From Actinomycetota bacterium (GTDB lineage: Bacteria > Actinomycetota > Actinomycetes > Streptosporangiales > Streptosporangiaceae): 64,000 nucleotides of DNA. Both the position numbers and the translations under genes were made by a program. Location of the stretch: NCBI GenBank assembly GCA_027314515.1, contig DAHVAR010000052.1, positions 45,600 to 109,599 on the forward strand, given 5' to 3'. Within the stretch, counting starts at the first letter, position 1, and each line of letters opens with the position of its first letter. The notes beneath the pieces were generated by a model, which had not been told where the DNA came from, searched no databases, and saw only the letters and a program-made list of their open reading frames with translations. Positions 50,605 to 59,800 of this stretch are shown piece by piece.

Positions 50605-52500
50605 TTGAGGTTAGCAAGGGCGATCATCACGGACGATAAGGCCGCCGCCGGCTCGAACGAGCCCGCGGCCGAACCTAGTGCAGGCCCGGCGGCAGCCGCG
50701 TCAGCGGCCGCCGCCAGGATGCGCCCGCGTGTGCCCGGCCGGCTTGACCGGGCGGACCCGTCAGGTGCCGGGCGGCCGCCCGGCGTCAGGCCGAAGGCCA
50801 TGCAGCCTTATCCCGCCGGAACGGGCTATGACGGCAGCGACTTTGGCGGGCGGCGGGCCGCGGAGAGCTGGCCAGCGCAGTGGCCGCCCGCGGACCGCTG
50901 GTCCGCCGGGCGCGGCGGTGACGGGGCCGGACCAGATGACTGGCTGACCGGATACGCCGAGCCCGCCGACAGGCAGCGCACGGGGTCCGGGCCCGGTGAC
51001 GGCCTCCTGCCGGGCGACCGTGAGCCCGGTTATCGTGAGGCCGGCGAGATCGGCGCCGGGGCCGCAGTGGCCGGGGCCGCCGGGGCCAACCTGGCCGGGG
51101 CCGCCGGCGCCGGAGAAGCTGACGAGGTCGTGTCCGGCCAGCTCATCAGCATCGGCCTGCTGTCCGGGAACGGCCGGCTCGCGTTGGCCGGCAATGCCCC
51201 TGAGCTGCTCGGTGACCAGCCCGACACCACCCTGCGTGAGCCGGGCCTGCTGGCGGAGGCGAGCCGGCTTGCGCTCGCCTGGGCGGCTGGCCGGCAGCTC
51301 GGCCGCAGTGCCGCCTGCGGCATCACGATCGCGCTCACCGCGTGCGCGGCCGCCTGGTTCTCGGCCGGCAGCAGGACCGACCTCCTCCGCGGCGTCGCTG
51401 CGTTGTGGATCGGCTACCTGGTGCTCAAGGCAGGGCAGAAACTGCCCGCTGTCAGGGCGCCGGCGGTCCGGGTCGGCTGGCTGACCGCGCTCGGGAGTTG
51501 CCTGGCCGAGTGCGTGGTCTATGCGGGGCTCGGGCTCGGTGCCGCCGCTGAGCACTGGGGCCGGGCATGGCCGCTCGCCATCACCGTGCTCGGGCTGGCC
51601 GGGGTCCGCAACCTGATGAGCGCGTGCTCGGCGCTGCCCGGGTTCGGCGAGCAGTCTGATGGCCCGGTCCGCCGGCTATGCGCGGCCGCGCTGACCATGC
51701 CGCTTGGCGGCCGGGTCCTGCTCATCGGCCTGGTCGCGCCCATCTGGGGTGCCAGGGTCGCGCTGCTCGCCCTGCTGGGCTGGGCGATCGTGGCGATCGC
51801 CTGCGGGCTGGCCGGACGGGCGCTGCCGGGCGTCGCCGGCATCGATGCCGAGCGACCGGACCGGCAGAACTCGCTGCTGCGGCTGCGGGATGACGGGGCG
51901 CTAGCCCGCACCCTCGGGGCCCTGGTCCGGGGGAACTTGCTGCCGCTGCCGCCCGCCTTGCTGGGCCTGGCCGCGATCTCGGCGCTCGGCTCGCTCGGGC
52001 TGCGCGGCCTGCCGGTAGCGCTGATGGTCGCCCCTGCCGTCGTCATGCTGCTGGCGGCTCCGGGATCGGCGCACCCGCATTCCGGGCGGCTCGACTGGCT
52101 AGTCCCGGCCGTGCTCCTCGGCGCACAGCTCCTTTACCTGGCCGCGGTCGGGCTCAGCGTGGGCGTGCCGCGGCCGGTGATCTTCGCGCTCGGGGTGGCG
52201 CTGCTGCTCCGCTACGCCGACCTCGCCGCGCCCGGCCGGCCCGTGATGCTGACCAGGAGGCGGGCGCCAGGTGGTGACGGCAGCGAGCGGGGCACGGCGC
52301 TCGGCTGGGAGGGGCGCCTGCTGCTAGTGGGCCTGGCCGCGGCCATGGGCATCGCGACATTCGCTTACCTGGCGCTAACGGTCTATTTTGGGTTCCTCAT
52401 CGTTGCCAGGGTCGTGACGACCTTTGTCGCGCGTCAGGAGGGGCCCGTCCGTGATCGGCTTGGTGCTGGCGGCCGGCGCAGGCCGTCGGCTACGTCCTGA
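50605..52500 (+). CDS. DUF5941 family membrane protein
   Basis: 631 residues. N-terminal 180 residues are polar and Ala/Gly/Pro-rich; then about ten hydrophobic segments from 225 onward. The C-terminal part has the DUF5941-typical NSLLRLRDDGALARTLGALV, AAPGSAHPHSGRLDWLVPAV and LLRYADLAAPGRP. Function unknown; in other actinomycetes such proteins are found with nucleotidyltransferase and iron-alcohol-dehydrogenase-like genes, as here. The start is uncertain (TTG 50605, ATG 50719 or ATG 50800). Overlaps the next gene by 50 bp. Confidence 0.75.
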   Translation: MRLARAIITDDKAAAGSNEPAAEPSAGPAAAASAAAARMRPRVPGRLDRADPSGAGRPPGVRPKAMQPYPAGTGYDGSDFGGRRAAESWPAQWPPADRWSAGRGGDGAGPDDWLTGYAEPADRQRTGSGPGDGLLPGDREPGYREAGEIGAGAAVAGAAGANLAGAAGAGEADEVVSGQLISIGLLSGNGRLALAGNAPELLGDQPDTTLREPGLLAEASRLALAWAAGRQLGRSAACGITIALTACAAAWFSAGSRTDLLRGVAALWIGYLVLKAGQKLPAVRAPAVRVGWLTALGSCLAECVVYAGLGLGAAAEHWGRAWPLAITVLGLAGVRNLMSACSALPGFGEQSDGPVRRLCAAALTMPLGGRVLLIGLVAPIWGARVALLALLGWAIVAIACGLAGRALPGVAGIDAERPDRQNSLLRLRDDGALARTLGALVRGNLLPLPPALLGLAAISALGSLGLRGLPVALMVAPAVVMLLAAPGSAHPHSGRLDWLVPAVLLGAQLLYLAAVGLSVGVPRPVIFALGVALLLRYADLAAPGRPVMLTRRRAPGGDGSERGTALGWEGRLLLVGLAAAMGIATFAYLALTVYFGFLIVARVVTTFVARQEGPVRDRLGAGGRRRPSATS

Positions 52501-53194
52501 CACCGACCACCTGCCTAAGGCGCTGCTCCCGGTCCGCGGAGACGTGACGATCTTGGATATCGCCCTGGCGAACCTGGCCGCGGTCGGCCTGACCGACATC
52601 GTGGTACTGGTCGGGTACGCCGCGGCGGCGGTGGCCGGCCGCCTCCGGGCGCTGGAGCGGCGGCACCATGTCGCGATCGAACTGGTGCACAACGACCGGG
52701 CAGAGGACTGGAACAACGCCTACTCGCTCTGGCTGGCCCGCGCGTACTTCGGCGAGGGCGTACTGCTGGTCAACGGCGACACCGTGCACCCGGTCAGCGT
52801 GGAGCGGACGCTGCTGGCCGCCAGCGCTGCCCAGCCGGGAGCGGACCTCATCCTCGCGCTGGACGATGTCAAGCAGCTTGCGGACGAGGAGATGAAGGTC
52901 ATTCTCGACGACCGCGGGCTGATGACCAGGATCAGCAAGCTCCTCGACCCGGCCGAGGCTGACGGTGAGTACATCGGTGCGACGCTGATCGAGGCGACAG
53001 CGGCCGGCGCGCTGGCCGACGCCCTGGAAGTCACCTGGAGGAGCGACCCTGGCCGGTATTACGAGGACGGCTTCCAGGAGCTGGCGGACCGCGGCGGTGC
53101 AGTGGCCGTGGCGCCGATCGGCACGGTCGACTGGGTCGAGGTGGACGATCACCAGGACCTGGAGCGTGCCAGGGAGATTGCCTGGCGCTGCTAG
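52451..53194 (+). CDS. nucleotidyltransferase (LicC/inositol-phosphate cytidylyltransferase-like)
   Basis: 247 residues from GTG 52451 (AGGAGGGG upstream). NTP-binding loop LVLAAGAGRRLRPDTDHLPK, LVGYAAAAVAGRL, EDWNNAYSLWLARAYFG, and VNGDTVHPVSVERTL; end WVEVDDHQDLERAREI. The WNNAYSLWLAR element is like phosphocholine and inositol-1-phosphate cytidylyltransferases (NNIYSL type). Likely makes a CDP-polyol or CDP-alcohol for the same pathway as the next gene. Confidence 0.82.
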   Translation: MIGLVLAAGAGRRLRPDTDHLPKALLPVRGDVTILDIALANLAAVGLTDIVVLVGYAAAAVAGRLRALERRHHVAIELVHNDRAEDWNNAYSLWLARAYFGEGVLLVNGDTVHPVSVERTLLAASAAQPGADLILALDDVKQLADEEMKVILDDRGLMTRISKLLDPAEADGEYIGATLIEATAAGALADALEVTWRSDPGRYYEDGFQELADRGGAVAVAPIGTVDWVEVDDHQDLERAREIAWRC

Positions 53195-53225
53195 GGTCGG
53201 GCAAGCCGCTCGCCGAGGGAGGAAC

Positions 53226-54278
53226 ATGCCGCTACTGGCCCGGATGCTGCCTTCGCCGCTGATGATCGATGTCCGGCGGGGAGCGATCGGGAGCCTTGGC
53301 GCGCTGCTCGCCGACCACCGGATCGCGACCGAGGGCCGGGTCGCTGTCGCCGTCGGCCCGGGTCAGGGCGACAGCATCGCTGCCGAGCTGACGCTGGTGG
53401 CTGCCGAGGTGATCCGGGTGCCGGAGGGTAGCCATGCTGCCGCCGCGGCTCTCGGCCGGCGGCTGCGCGCAGGGTCCTACGAAGCGGTAGCCGGGATCGG
53501 CGGCGGCCAGACCATCGATGTCACGAAGTTCGCCGCGCACATGGCCGGGATCCCCATGGTCGCCGTGGCGACGAGCCTGTCGCATGACGGCATCTGCTCC
53601 CCGATCGCCACCCTCCGGCACGAATCAGGCACCGGCTCTTATGGTGTGGCGATGCCGGTGGCCGTGATCGTCGATCTTGACCGGGTCCGCGCGGCGCCGG
53701 GCTCGCTGGCCACCGCCGGCATCGGCGACGTGCTCGCTAACCTGTCGGCGATAGCCGACTGGGAGCTCGCGGCGGCCGATCTCGGCGAGCGGATCGACGG
53801 CCTGGCTGTCGCCATGGGCCGGTCGGCCGCACAGGCGGTGCTGCATCAGCCGGGAGATTCCAGCTCGGATGAGTTCCTCACGGTGCTGGCCGAGTCGCTG
53901 ATCATGTCCGGCATGGCGATGGCCGTTGCCGGGTCCAGCCGTCCCGGCAGCGGCGGCGAGCACGAGATCATGCATGCGATCAACGACCTTTTCCCGGGAA
54001 CGGGCAGTCATGGCGAACTCGCCGGGGTAGGCACGCTGTTTTGCAGCTACCTGCGCGGCGACGTCGCCCGGACCGAGCAGATCGCGGCCTGCCTGGACCG
54101 GCACGGGCTGCCGCGGACGCCCGCCGATCTCGGCATGCCCGACCCGGACTTCGCGGCCGCCGTTCGCTACGCGCCGAGGACACGGCCGGGCCGTTACACG
54201 ATCCTCGAGCGACTGGAGCTGACCGAGGCGGAGATCTCCGGCCGGCTGGGCGAGTTCGCCAAGATGGTCGCCGGCTGA
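53226..54278 (+). CDS. iron-containing alcohol dehydrogenase family, glycerol-1-phosphate dehydrogenase-like
   Basis: 350 residues. NAD region AGIGGGQTIDVTKFAAHMAG, VATSLSHDGICSPIA metal Asp, SRPGSGGEHEIMHAIN and GTGSHGELAGVG metal His residues. These motifs follow sn-glycerol-1-phosphate dehydrogenase (archaeal EgsA, bacterial AraM). It would reduce dihydroxyacetone phosphate to sn-glycerol-1-phosphate or reduce a related polyol phosphate. ATG with GAGGGAGGAAC upstream. No PcrB-type prenyl transferase near, so the fate of the product is open. Confidence 0.85.
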   Translation: MPLLARMLPSPLMIDVRRGAIGSLGALLADHRIATEGRVAVAVGPGQGDSIAAELTLVAAEVIRVPEGSHAAAAALGRRLRAGSYEAVAGIGGGQTIDVTKFAAHMAGIPMVAVATSLSHDGICSPIATLRHESGTGSYGVAMPVAVIVDLDRVRAAPGSLATAGIGDVLANLSAIADWELAAADLGERIDGLAVAMGRSAAQAVLHQPGDSSSDEFLTVLAESLIMSGMAMAVAGSSRPGSGGEHEIMHAINDLFPGTGSHGELAGVGTLFCSYLRGDVARTEQIAACLDRHGLPRTPADLGMPDPDFAAAVRYAPRTRPGRYTILERLELTEAEISGRLGEFAKMVAG

Positions 54279-54296
54279 CGGCCAGGCCGGCCCCGG

Positions 54297-56255
54297 CTAG
54301 CTTGAGCCTGAACCGTAGACCACGCCGGGCTTGAGCTTCCAGCCGAGCACGGCGCCGAGCTGGGTGTCCGGCTGGCCGAACAGCCCGATCAGGAACTGGC
54401 CGAGGGGGCTGCCGGGCGAGGCGACGGCGACGACCGCGTTGGGCTTCCAGCCGGCGAGGTTTGCCTGGATCTGTGCCGGCGACGGCTTGACCAGCGGACC
54501 TAGCTGCGGGTCGTACAGGTCATCGATGTAGTAGGAGGTCGGTGTCATGGCTGCCCGGCCGGCCCGGCTGAGCAAGGCGGGCTGGTCCGGCGCGATGAAG
54601 TCGCCGCCGATCATCGTGGCCGGATAGCCGGTCTCGGCCTGCCAGCGCACCACCTGCGAGGTGGCGTTGTAGGGGAACGGCGCCAGCAGCACCCTGGCGC
54701 CCGACGGCAAGTGCAGCGCCTTGAAGGTGGCTGTCCAGCCGGCTGGCACCGGCGCGGCCGGGACAGCCAGGTACGGAGCGGGCACCACCGGCAGCAACGC
54801 GATCGCGGCAATGGCGGTGGCGATGATCCTGCCGTTGCGCCAGCCCGAGAACGGAGCGACCTTGCCGCTGCGGGCCAGGTCGAGGGAGAAGGCCAGCACG
54901 GCGGCGGCCCCGGCGTCGGCCAGGATGCACAGCCGGTCAGGCACCATCCCGCCGAGCAGCGGGAGATGCCGGAGCGCTCCCCACGGCAGCAGGACTCCGG
55001 GCAGCGTGAACGTGCCCGGCCGGATCGGCGTGGCGCCCATCCCCAGCCACTCCAGGATGATGCAGGCAAGGCCTGCTGCCCGGATCGGGAGGTACTGCCA
55101 GAAGTAGACGATCGCCGCCAGCAGCACGATGATCAGCGGCACGCCCAGGAAGGCAAGGTACTCAGGCAGCGGCTGCGGGTAGTAGTTAGCGATGACCCCG
55201 GTCGCATGGGTGTGCAGCAAGACGGTGCTGGCCGGGTTGATGAACGCGTACGGGAGCGTCCCCAGGTTCGTCTCGTGGCCCTGATAGTTGATGATCACAG
55301 TGGCGGCGGCGGACCCGGCCCTGATGCCGTGGAACTGCACCCACAGGGCCCGCGCGCACAGGATCAGCGCGAAAGGCCCGCCGGTGGCCAGCCCGGCTAG
55401 CAGCGGCCGGACCCGGTGCAGCACCTCGCGCGGCCGGCAAGCTGCCAGCACCACCAGCAGGACGACGGTCGCGATAACCGTGTCCACCAGCGCTTCCTCG
55501 CTGACGAACAGCTGCCCGGCGACCAGCACGCCAAGCCAGCTGCCGTTGCGCAGCGCAGTGCCCCGGTTGGTGACGAGCCGCAGCACCCGGTCGATGATCA
55601 GCGGTGGCAAGATCGCGATGACCAGCGAGTAATGGCCGATGCCGGAGTCCACCAGTGCTGGCGAGAAGCCGTAGAGCGCGCCGCCCAGGGCGGCCGCGAG
55701 CTGGCTTGCCTGCCAGCGGCGAAGCACGTAGTACATGCTGGCGGCCGAGCCGGCGAAGCCGATGACCAGCAGGCTGGTGAGGGCCGCCTGGGCCCCGAAC
55801 TGCGCGGTGACCGGCGTGATGAGGATGCCGGGCAGCAGCAGCGAGGTATTCCACATCAGGTTCACGCCGTGCGGGGCGTTCATCGCCGTGGTGGTCAGGG
55901 CCGGCAGCCCGAAGTGCTCGACCGCCGCCGCGGTATACCGGAGGAACCAGGTCGCCTGGTCCACATCCTGCGGGTCGCCGGCCTGCAGGAGTCCTGTCGG
56001 GTGGACCCACAACGGGCTGGTGACGAAGAAGCCGCCAGCCAGATAGAGCGCGAGGACGAGGGCTAGCCGGTGGCCGGGCCGCCGCAGGATCCGTGACGAC
56101 TGGGATTGCGGCGACTCGGCCACTTCCGTGGCGAGTCGCGTCACCGACGCCTCCTCCGGTGTTTTCAGACCTGTTCCCAACCGCAGGTTTCCTCGTCGCG
56201 CGCCGACTGCATCCGCGATCAGATCACGGTAAAGATTACGCAATCCGCGAGCCAT
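54297..56255 (-). CDS. large integral membrane protein, GT-C glycosyltransferase-like
   Basis: 652 residues, about 11-12 membrane helices from residue 65. A short acidic motif after helix 1 (LLQAGDPQDVDQATWFLRY) is like the catalytic loop of GT-C enzymes; then a C-terminal extracytoplasmic domain (about 510-640). The start is ATG 56255 with a basic leader, or the GTG at about 56144 (VTRLATEVAES). It converges on the G1P dehydrogenase with an 18-bp gap. Probably adds sugar to a lipid-linked polymer; identity of the sugar unknown. Confidence 0.7.
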   Translation of the reverse strand: MARGLRNLYRDLIADAVGARRGNLRLGTGLKTPEEASVTRLATEVAESPQSQSSRILRRPGHRLALVLALYLAGGFFVTSPLWVHPTGLLQAGDPQDVDQATWFLRYTAAAVEHFGLPALTTTAMNAPHGVNLMWNTSLLLPGILITPVTAQFGAQAALTSLLVIGFAGSAASMYYVLRRWQASQLAAALGGALYGFSPALVDSGIGHYSLVIAILPPLIIDRVLRLVTNRGTALRNGSWLGVLVAGQLFVSEEALVDTVIATVVLLVVLAACRPREVLHRVRPLLAGLATGGPFALILCARALWVQFHGIRAGSAAATVIINYQGHETNLGTLPYAFINPASTVLLHTHATGVIANYYPQPLPEYLAFLGVPLIIVLLAAIVYFWQYLPIRAAGLACIILEWLGMGATPIRPGTFTLPGVLLPWGALRHLPLLGGMVPDRLCILADAGAAAVLAFSLDLARSGKVAPFSGWRNGRIIATAIAAIALLPVVPAPYLAVPAAPVPAGWTATFKALHLPSGARVLLAPFPYNATSQVVRWQAETGYPATMIGGDFIAPDQPALLSRAGRAAMTPTSYYIDDLYDPQLGPLVKPSPAQIQANLAGWKPNAVVAVASPGSPLGQFLIGLFGQPDTQLGAVLGWKLKPGVVYGSGSS

Positions 56256-56493
56256 CCTGGCGCCAACTAGGGCAGCGTTGACCTGCCTTAATAAAGATTT
56301 CCGCGTGCCCCGGTGCAGTGAGCAGCGGAAATGCGTCGCCAGTATACGGTACGGTCAACTCCGACCCGGACTATCAGCCGTTGTCTGATACTTGACCAAG
56401 CCGGGAAGGCCCCAAACTGCCCTGAGGCGGTTATCAGGCCGGCCCGGTAGGTAGGCTCAGAGCGCTGTCGTAGCCCTCAAACGGGAGTCGTTC

Positions 56494-57987
56494 GTGCATG
56501 ACCTTAAGGTAGGCGACCCGCAGGCACGGCCAACTGGCCGGTCCAGGCGCAATCTGGTCAGCCCGGAGAGCCTCTTCTGGCCGGCGATCGTGTCGGTGGC
56601 TTTCCTGGCCGCCGAGTTGACTCCGCCGCTGCTGCGGATGCCCCTTGGCGCGGACGAGATTACCTACATCGCGCGGACCAGCGTGCACGCATCCGGCGTG
56701 TCCCTCCCGCCGGTGCACGGGCAGGGAGCGGGGCTGCTGGCTGCCCCCGTGACTTTGTTCACGATGTCGCTGACCGCGATCCGGATCTGGATGTCGGTCC
56801 TGTCGGCGGTCGGCCTGTTCCTGGCCGTGCTGTGCTGGCGCGGCCTGCGGTCCATGCGGGTGCTCGCGCTGGCCGAACTGGTCCTGGTGAGCCTGGCGAT
56901 CACGCAGAACAGCGGCGTGCAGATCTACCCTGACTGGTGGGGCGCCATCGGACTGCTCGCGCTGACCGGGCTGTTCCTGCACGCGGTCAACGGCACCATG
57001 CGCGACCGCGTCGTGCTGCCGCTCATCGCGCTCGCCAGCCTGCTCATCATCTTGATGCGGCCGCAGAACCTGGTGTTCCTGATGGGCCCGGCCATCATTG
57101 CCTGGCTCGTGGTGCGGCGCTGGCAGAACTTCAAGGTGATGGCGGCAATGGCCATCGGTTCCGTACTCGGCGCCGTGGAGTGGACCGTCGGTGCCTACCT
57201 CTGGTTCGGCGGCTTCTTCGGCCGGGTCCACCTGGCCGGCGGGGAGCCGCCGTCCCTCCGTTTGTACATGGCGCTGGGCACTCAGCTGAGGTTTCTCAAC
57301 GGCCCGTGGTACTGCGGCTCGAGCAAGGGGTGCACAAGCTGGGCGGTGCCACTGGAGACGCCGTGGTGGCTTGCCTTCCTGGCAATAGCCATCCTCGGCC
57401 TGTGGGTCGGCTGGCACCGCAGCGAGATGAAGGCGTCCTCGGTGCTGGCCGGGGCCACCGCGCTGTGGGTGTTCCTGCTGTATGCGTTCCTGGTGCCGTT
57501 CGGGGCACCCCGCTACCTGCTGCCGAGCTTCGCGCTGATGGCCATCCTGATCGCGGACGGGATCGTCTGGGCGGTGACCCAGTCACCGTGGCGCCGGCTG
57601 GCCGCGGTAGCCGCCTGCCTGTTCCTGGCAGGCGGGATCATCTCGCAGCGGGTGATAGCGCAGCACGAGGCGGCTAACCAGGATGCGGGACGCCAGTTCC
57701 AGGCTCAGGCCGCGGCACTGGAGAAGATCGGCGTCCATCCGCCCTGCGTGCTGGAAAACCCGTCGGTCGCCTACTACATCGGCTGCTCGGCGCCGTGGAC
57801 GACGATGGGATCCGTCGGCCAGGTAATGCATCAGTTCCTGCAGACCCGCACCGCGCAGGGCCTGAAGTACTGGCGGCTGCTGCAGCTGCCGGGCGCGCGG
57901 GCGCCGATCGTCTACTTGCCGGCCACCAGCCCGGTGTTCACGGCGCACATCTCGCGGGCGGCGCTGCGAGCCGCCGCGAAAGGCTAG
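56494..57987 (+). CDS. GT-C-like integral membrane glycosyltransferase
   Basis: 497 residues with about 11 helices. After helix 1 the motif LGADEITYIARTS supplies the Asp/Glu typical of GT-C active loops; SGVQIYPDWWGAIGLLAL and RPQNLVFLMGPAI follow. The C-terminal 90 residues face outward and contain two cysteines (CVLE, IGCSA) that could form a disulfide. GTG with GGGAG upstream. It is divergent from the 652-residue membrane protein, which it resembles in plan. Confidence 0.72.
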   Translation: MHDLKVGDPQARPTGRSRRNLVSPESLFWPAIVSVAFLAAELTPPLLRMPLGADEITYIARTSVHASGVSLPPVHGQGAGLLAAPVTLFTMSLTAIRIWMSVLSAVGLFLAVLCWRGLRSMRVLALAELVLVSLAITQNSGVQIYPDWWGAIGLLALTGLFLHAVNGTMRDRVVLPLIALASLLIILMRPQNLVFLMGPAIIAWLVVRRWQNFKVMAAMAIGSVLGAVEWTVGAYLWFGGFFGRVHLAGGEPPSLRLYMALGTQLRFLNGPWYCGSSKGCTSWAVPLETPWWLAFLAIAILGLWVGWHRSEMKASSVLAGATALWVFLLYAFLVPFGAPRYLLPSFALMAILIADGIVWAVTQSPWRRLAAVAACLFLAGGIISQRVIAQHEAANQDAGRQFQAQAAALEKIGVHPPCVLENPSVAYYIGCSAPWTTMGSVGQVMHQFLQTRTAQGLKYWRLLQLPGARAPIVYLPATSPVFTAHISRAALRAAAKG

Positions 57988-58015
57988 CGGAAGCGGAGAC
58001 CAGCGGGCCGCGCTG

Positions 58016-59599
58016 TTAGCCTCCCTCCGGTCCGGCGAACGCGCTGGCGTCGCCGCAGATATTGGTGCTGCCGGTTATCCCGCCATAGGTCTTGGCCAGG
58101 TTCGAGATACTCGAGTGTGCGCTGGCCACCTTAAGGCCGGCGAAATTCGAGCCGAGAATCAGGTGCAGCGTCCCGGTCTTCAGATGTGAATCCTGCTCCA
58201 GCCGCACATTGCCGAACAGCGCGGCCAGCGTATGTGCGGCGGGCAGGTCAGCCGCGGAGCGGTATTCGACAACCGTGTCGCGGAAATCAGCGCTAGGCGC
58301 CTGGGCGGCCGGCCCGATCACGTCGAAGCCGCGGCTGGTCAGGCTTGTCGCGGTGCTGGCGGCCAGGCTCTGGGTGCTGGTCCCGTTGAGCACCCTGACC
58401 GCTACCGCCGCAGGCTTGACTACGGACTTGCTGGTACTGGGCAGCTTGGTGTCATGCGAGATCGCGTTGAACAGGTCGTTTGCCTGGGGCTGTAGCCACT
58501 GGATCCAGTTGACGTTCCCGGTGCTGGGCGTCTGTGCCGAGTTGATCCACTGAGCATCCCCGACGTAGGTCGTCCAGGGGGCCGTGATGAACTGCACGGA
58601 CTTGGCGGAGATCCCCCGCAGATCCTCACCGAGCTGGAGCATTCGCTGCTGGGTCAGCCCGGTGTCGGTGGTGAGGTAGCTGTGCCCGGTCAGCGTGTCG
58701 ATGACACTGAGGATCGTGCTCGGGCTATCGAGTAGTCCGCTGTGCTCGATGCCCTGTAGCAGCGACGCCATCAGGAACTGGTCGCGCTGAATGCGCTGCG
58801 GATCGTCGCCCATCCCGAGGTCCTCCCGGGTGCGCCAGAATGCCAGCGCCTGCTTGCCATCGATGTGGTGCCGGCCAGCGCTCAGGTTCAGGTGTGACAC
58901 GGGATCGTGCACCGCCGCGGGCAGGCAGACCCAGACACCGTGCAGGGCGTCGATGACCCGCTCGAACCCGAGGAACGTGAGCTCGACGAAATCGTTGATG
59001 TGGATGCCGGTCGTCTGCTCGACGGTCTTCCACAGACAGCCCGGCCCGCCGTCGGTAAAGGTGGCGTTGATCTGCTCGATGTCGCTGGCGGGCTGCGCCG
59101 TCTGTCCCGTAGTGCCGTCCTCGGGCGCGCAGTTCAGGATCGGCACCACTGAGTCCCGCGGGATGCTGAGCACGATGATCTGGTGCGCCCCTGGTGCGAT
59201 GTGCAGCACCATGATCGTGTCGGACCGCGCGCCCGCGATCCCCCCGTCGGCGCCGCCGCCGATGCGGCGGTTGATACCAGACCGGCTGTCCGAGCCGATC
59301 AGGAGCACGTTGAGCGCGTTCGGGTCGGCTGGCGGCCGCTTGCCGGTCAGGTCGCGGGTGACGTCGACGCGCTTGACGCCGTCCCAGATAGCCCGGTACT
59401 TCAAGTAGACCGCTAGCGACCCGCCCGCGAGAACGACGGCCATCATGACGGCGAGGCCGCGGAGAATCAGCGTGGAGGTAGATCGCCGCCGCGGTCGGGG
59501 ACCGCGGTCGCGGTTGCGGAAGAACCGGGACACGCGGCGGGCCTGATCGCCAGTCTCGTCGTGGCGGCGCATTAGCTCCTCTGGGTCAAGCGCTGACAA
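58016..59599 (-). CDS. LytR-CpsA-Psr (LCP) family phosphotransferase with LytR_C domain
   Basis: 527 residues. Cytoplasmic basic leader, one membrane helix at about 45-66, LCP domain about 95-260 (NVLLIGSDSRSG, RSDTIMVLHIAPG, LSIPRDSVV, INATFTDGGPGCLWKTVE, HIDGKQALAFWRTRED), and a LytR_C domain about 400-490 (VAVRVLNGTSTQSLA). LCP enzymes attach lipid-linked glycopolymers to peptidoglycan. The start is TTG 59599 or the ATG at 59572. The setting among GT-C genes fits envelope-polymer assembly. Confidence 0.9.
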   Translation of the reverse strand: MSALDPEELMRRHDETGDQARRVSRFFRNRDRGPRPRRRSTSTLILRGLAVMMAVVLAGGSLAVYLKYRAIWDGVKRVDVTRDLTGKRPPADPNALNVLLIGSDSRSGINRRIGGGADGGIAGARSDTIMVLHIAPGAHQIIVLSIPRDSVVPILNCAPEDGTTGQTAQPASDIEQINATFTDGGPGCLWKTVEQTTGIHINDFVELTFLGFERVIDALHGVWVCLPAAVHDPVSHLNLSAGRHHIDGKQALAFWRTREDLGMGDDPQRIQRDQFLMASLLQGIEHSGLLDSPSTILSVIDTLTGHSYLTTDTGLTQQRMLQLGEDLRGISAKSVQFITAPWTTYVGDAQWINSAQTPSTGNVNWIQWLQPQANDLFNAISHDTKLPSTSKSVVKPAAVAVRVLNGTSTQSLAASTATSLTSRGFDVIGPAAQAPSADFRDTVVEYRSAADLPAAHTLAALFGNVRLEQDSHLKTGTLHLILGSNFAGLKVASAHSSISNLAKTYGGITGSTNICGDASAFAGPEGG

Positions 59600-59800
59600 C
59601 TGGTCAGCGGCCCGGCAAACTCCGGCCTATCGCCCATGCTATGTGCTGCCACTATGTGAAGAAATAGGGAGCGAAGACGCACGGCAACCGCAGAATTGGC
59701 CGGGTTTCGAGGCAGCGGCCCGGTCTCATCCGGTTCCCCGCCACGCCGTGCTGCCAGCTGACACTTCGATGCGCCGGTGCGCCGCCTCTACAGTTGACCC

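Noticed and set aside
51880..51920. DDGALAR in the DUF5941 protein as a CDP-alcohol phosphatidyltransferase motif
   Set aside because: The full D-x2-D-G-x2-A-R-x8-G-x3-D-x3-D pattern is not met; only DG and AR fit.
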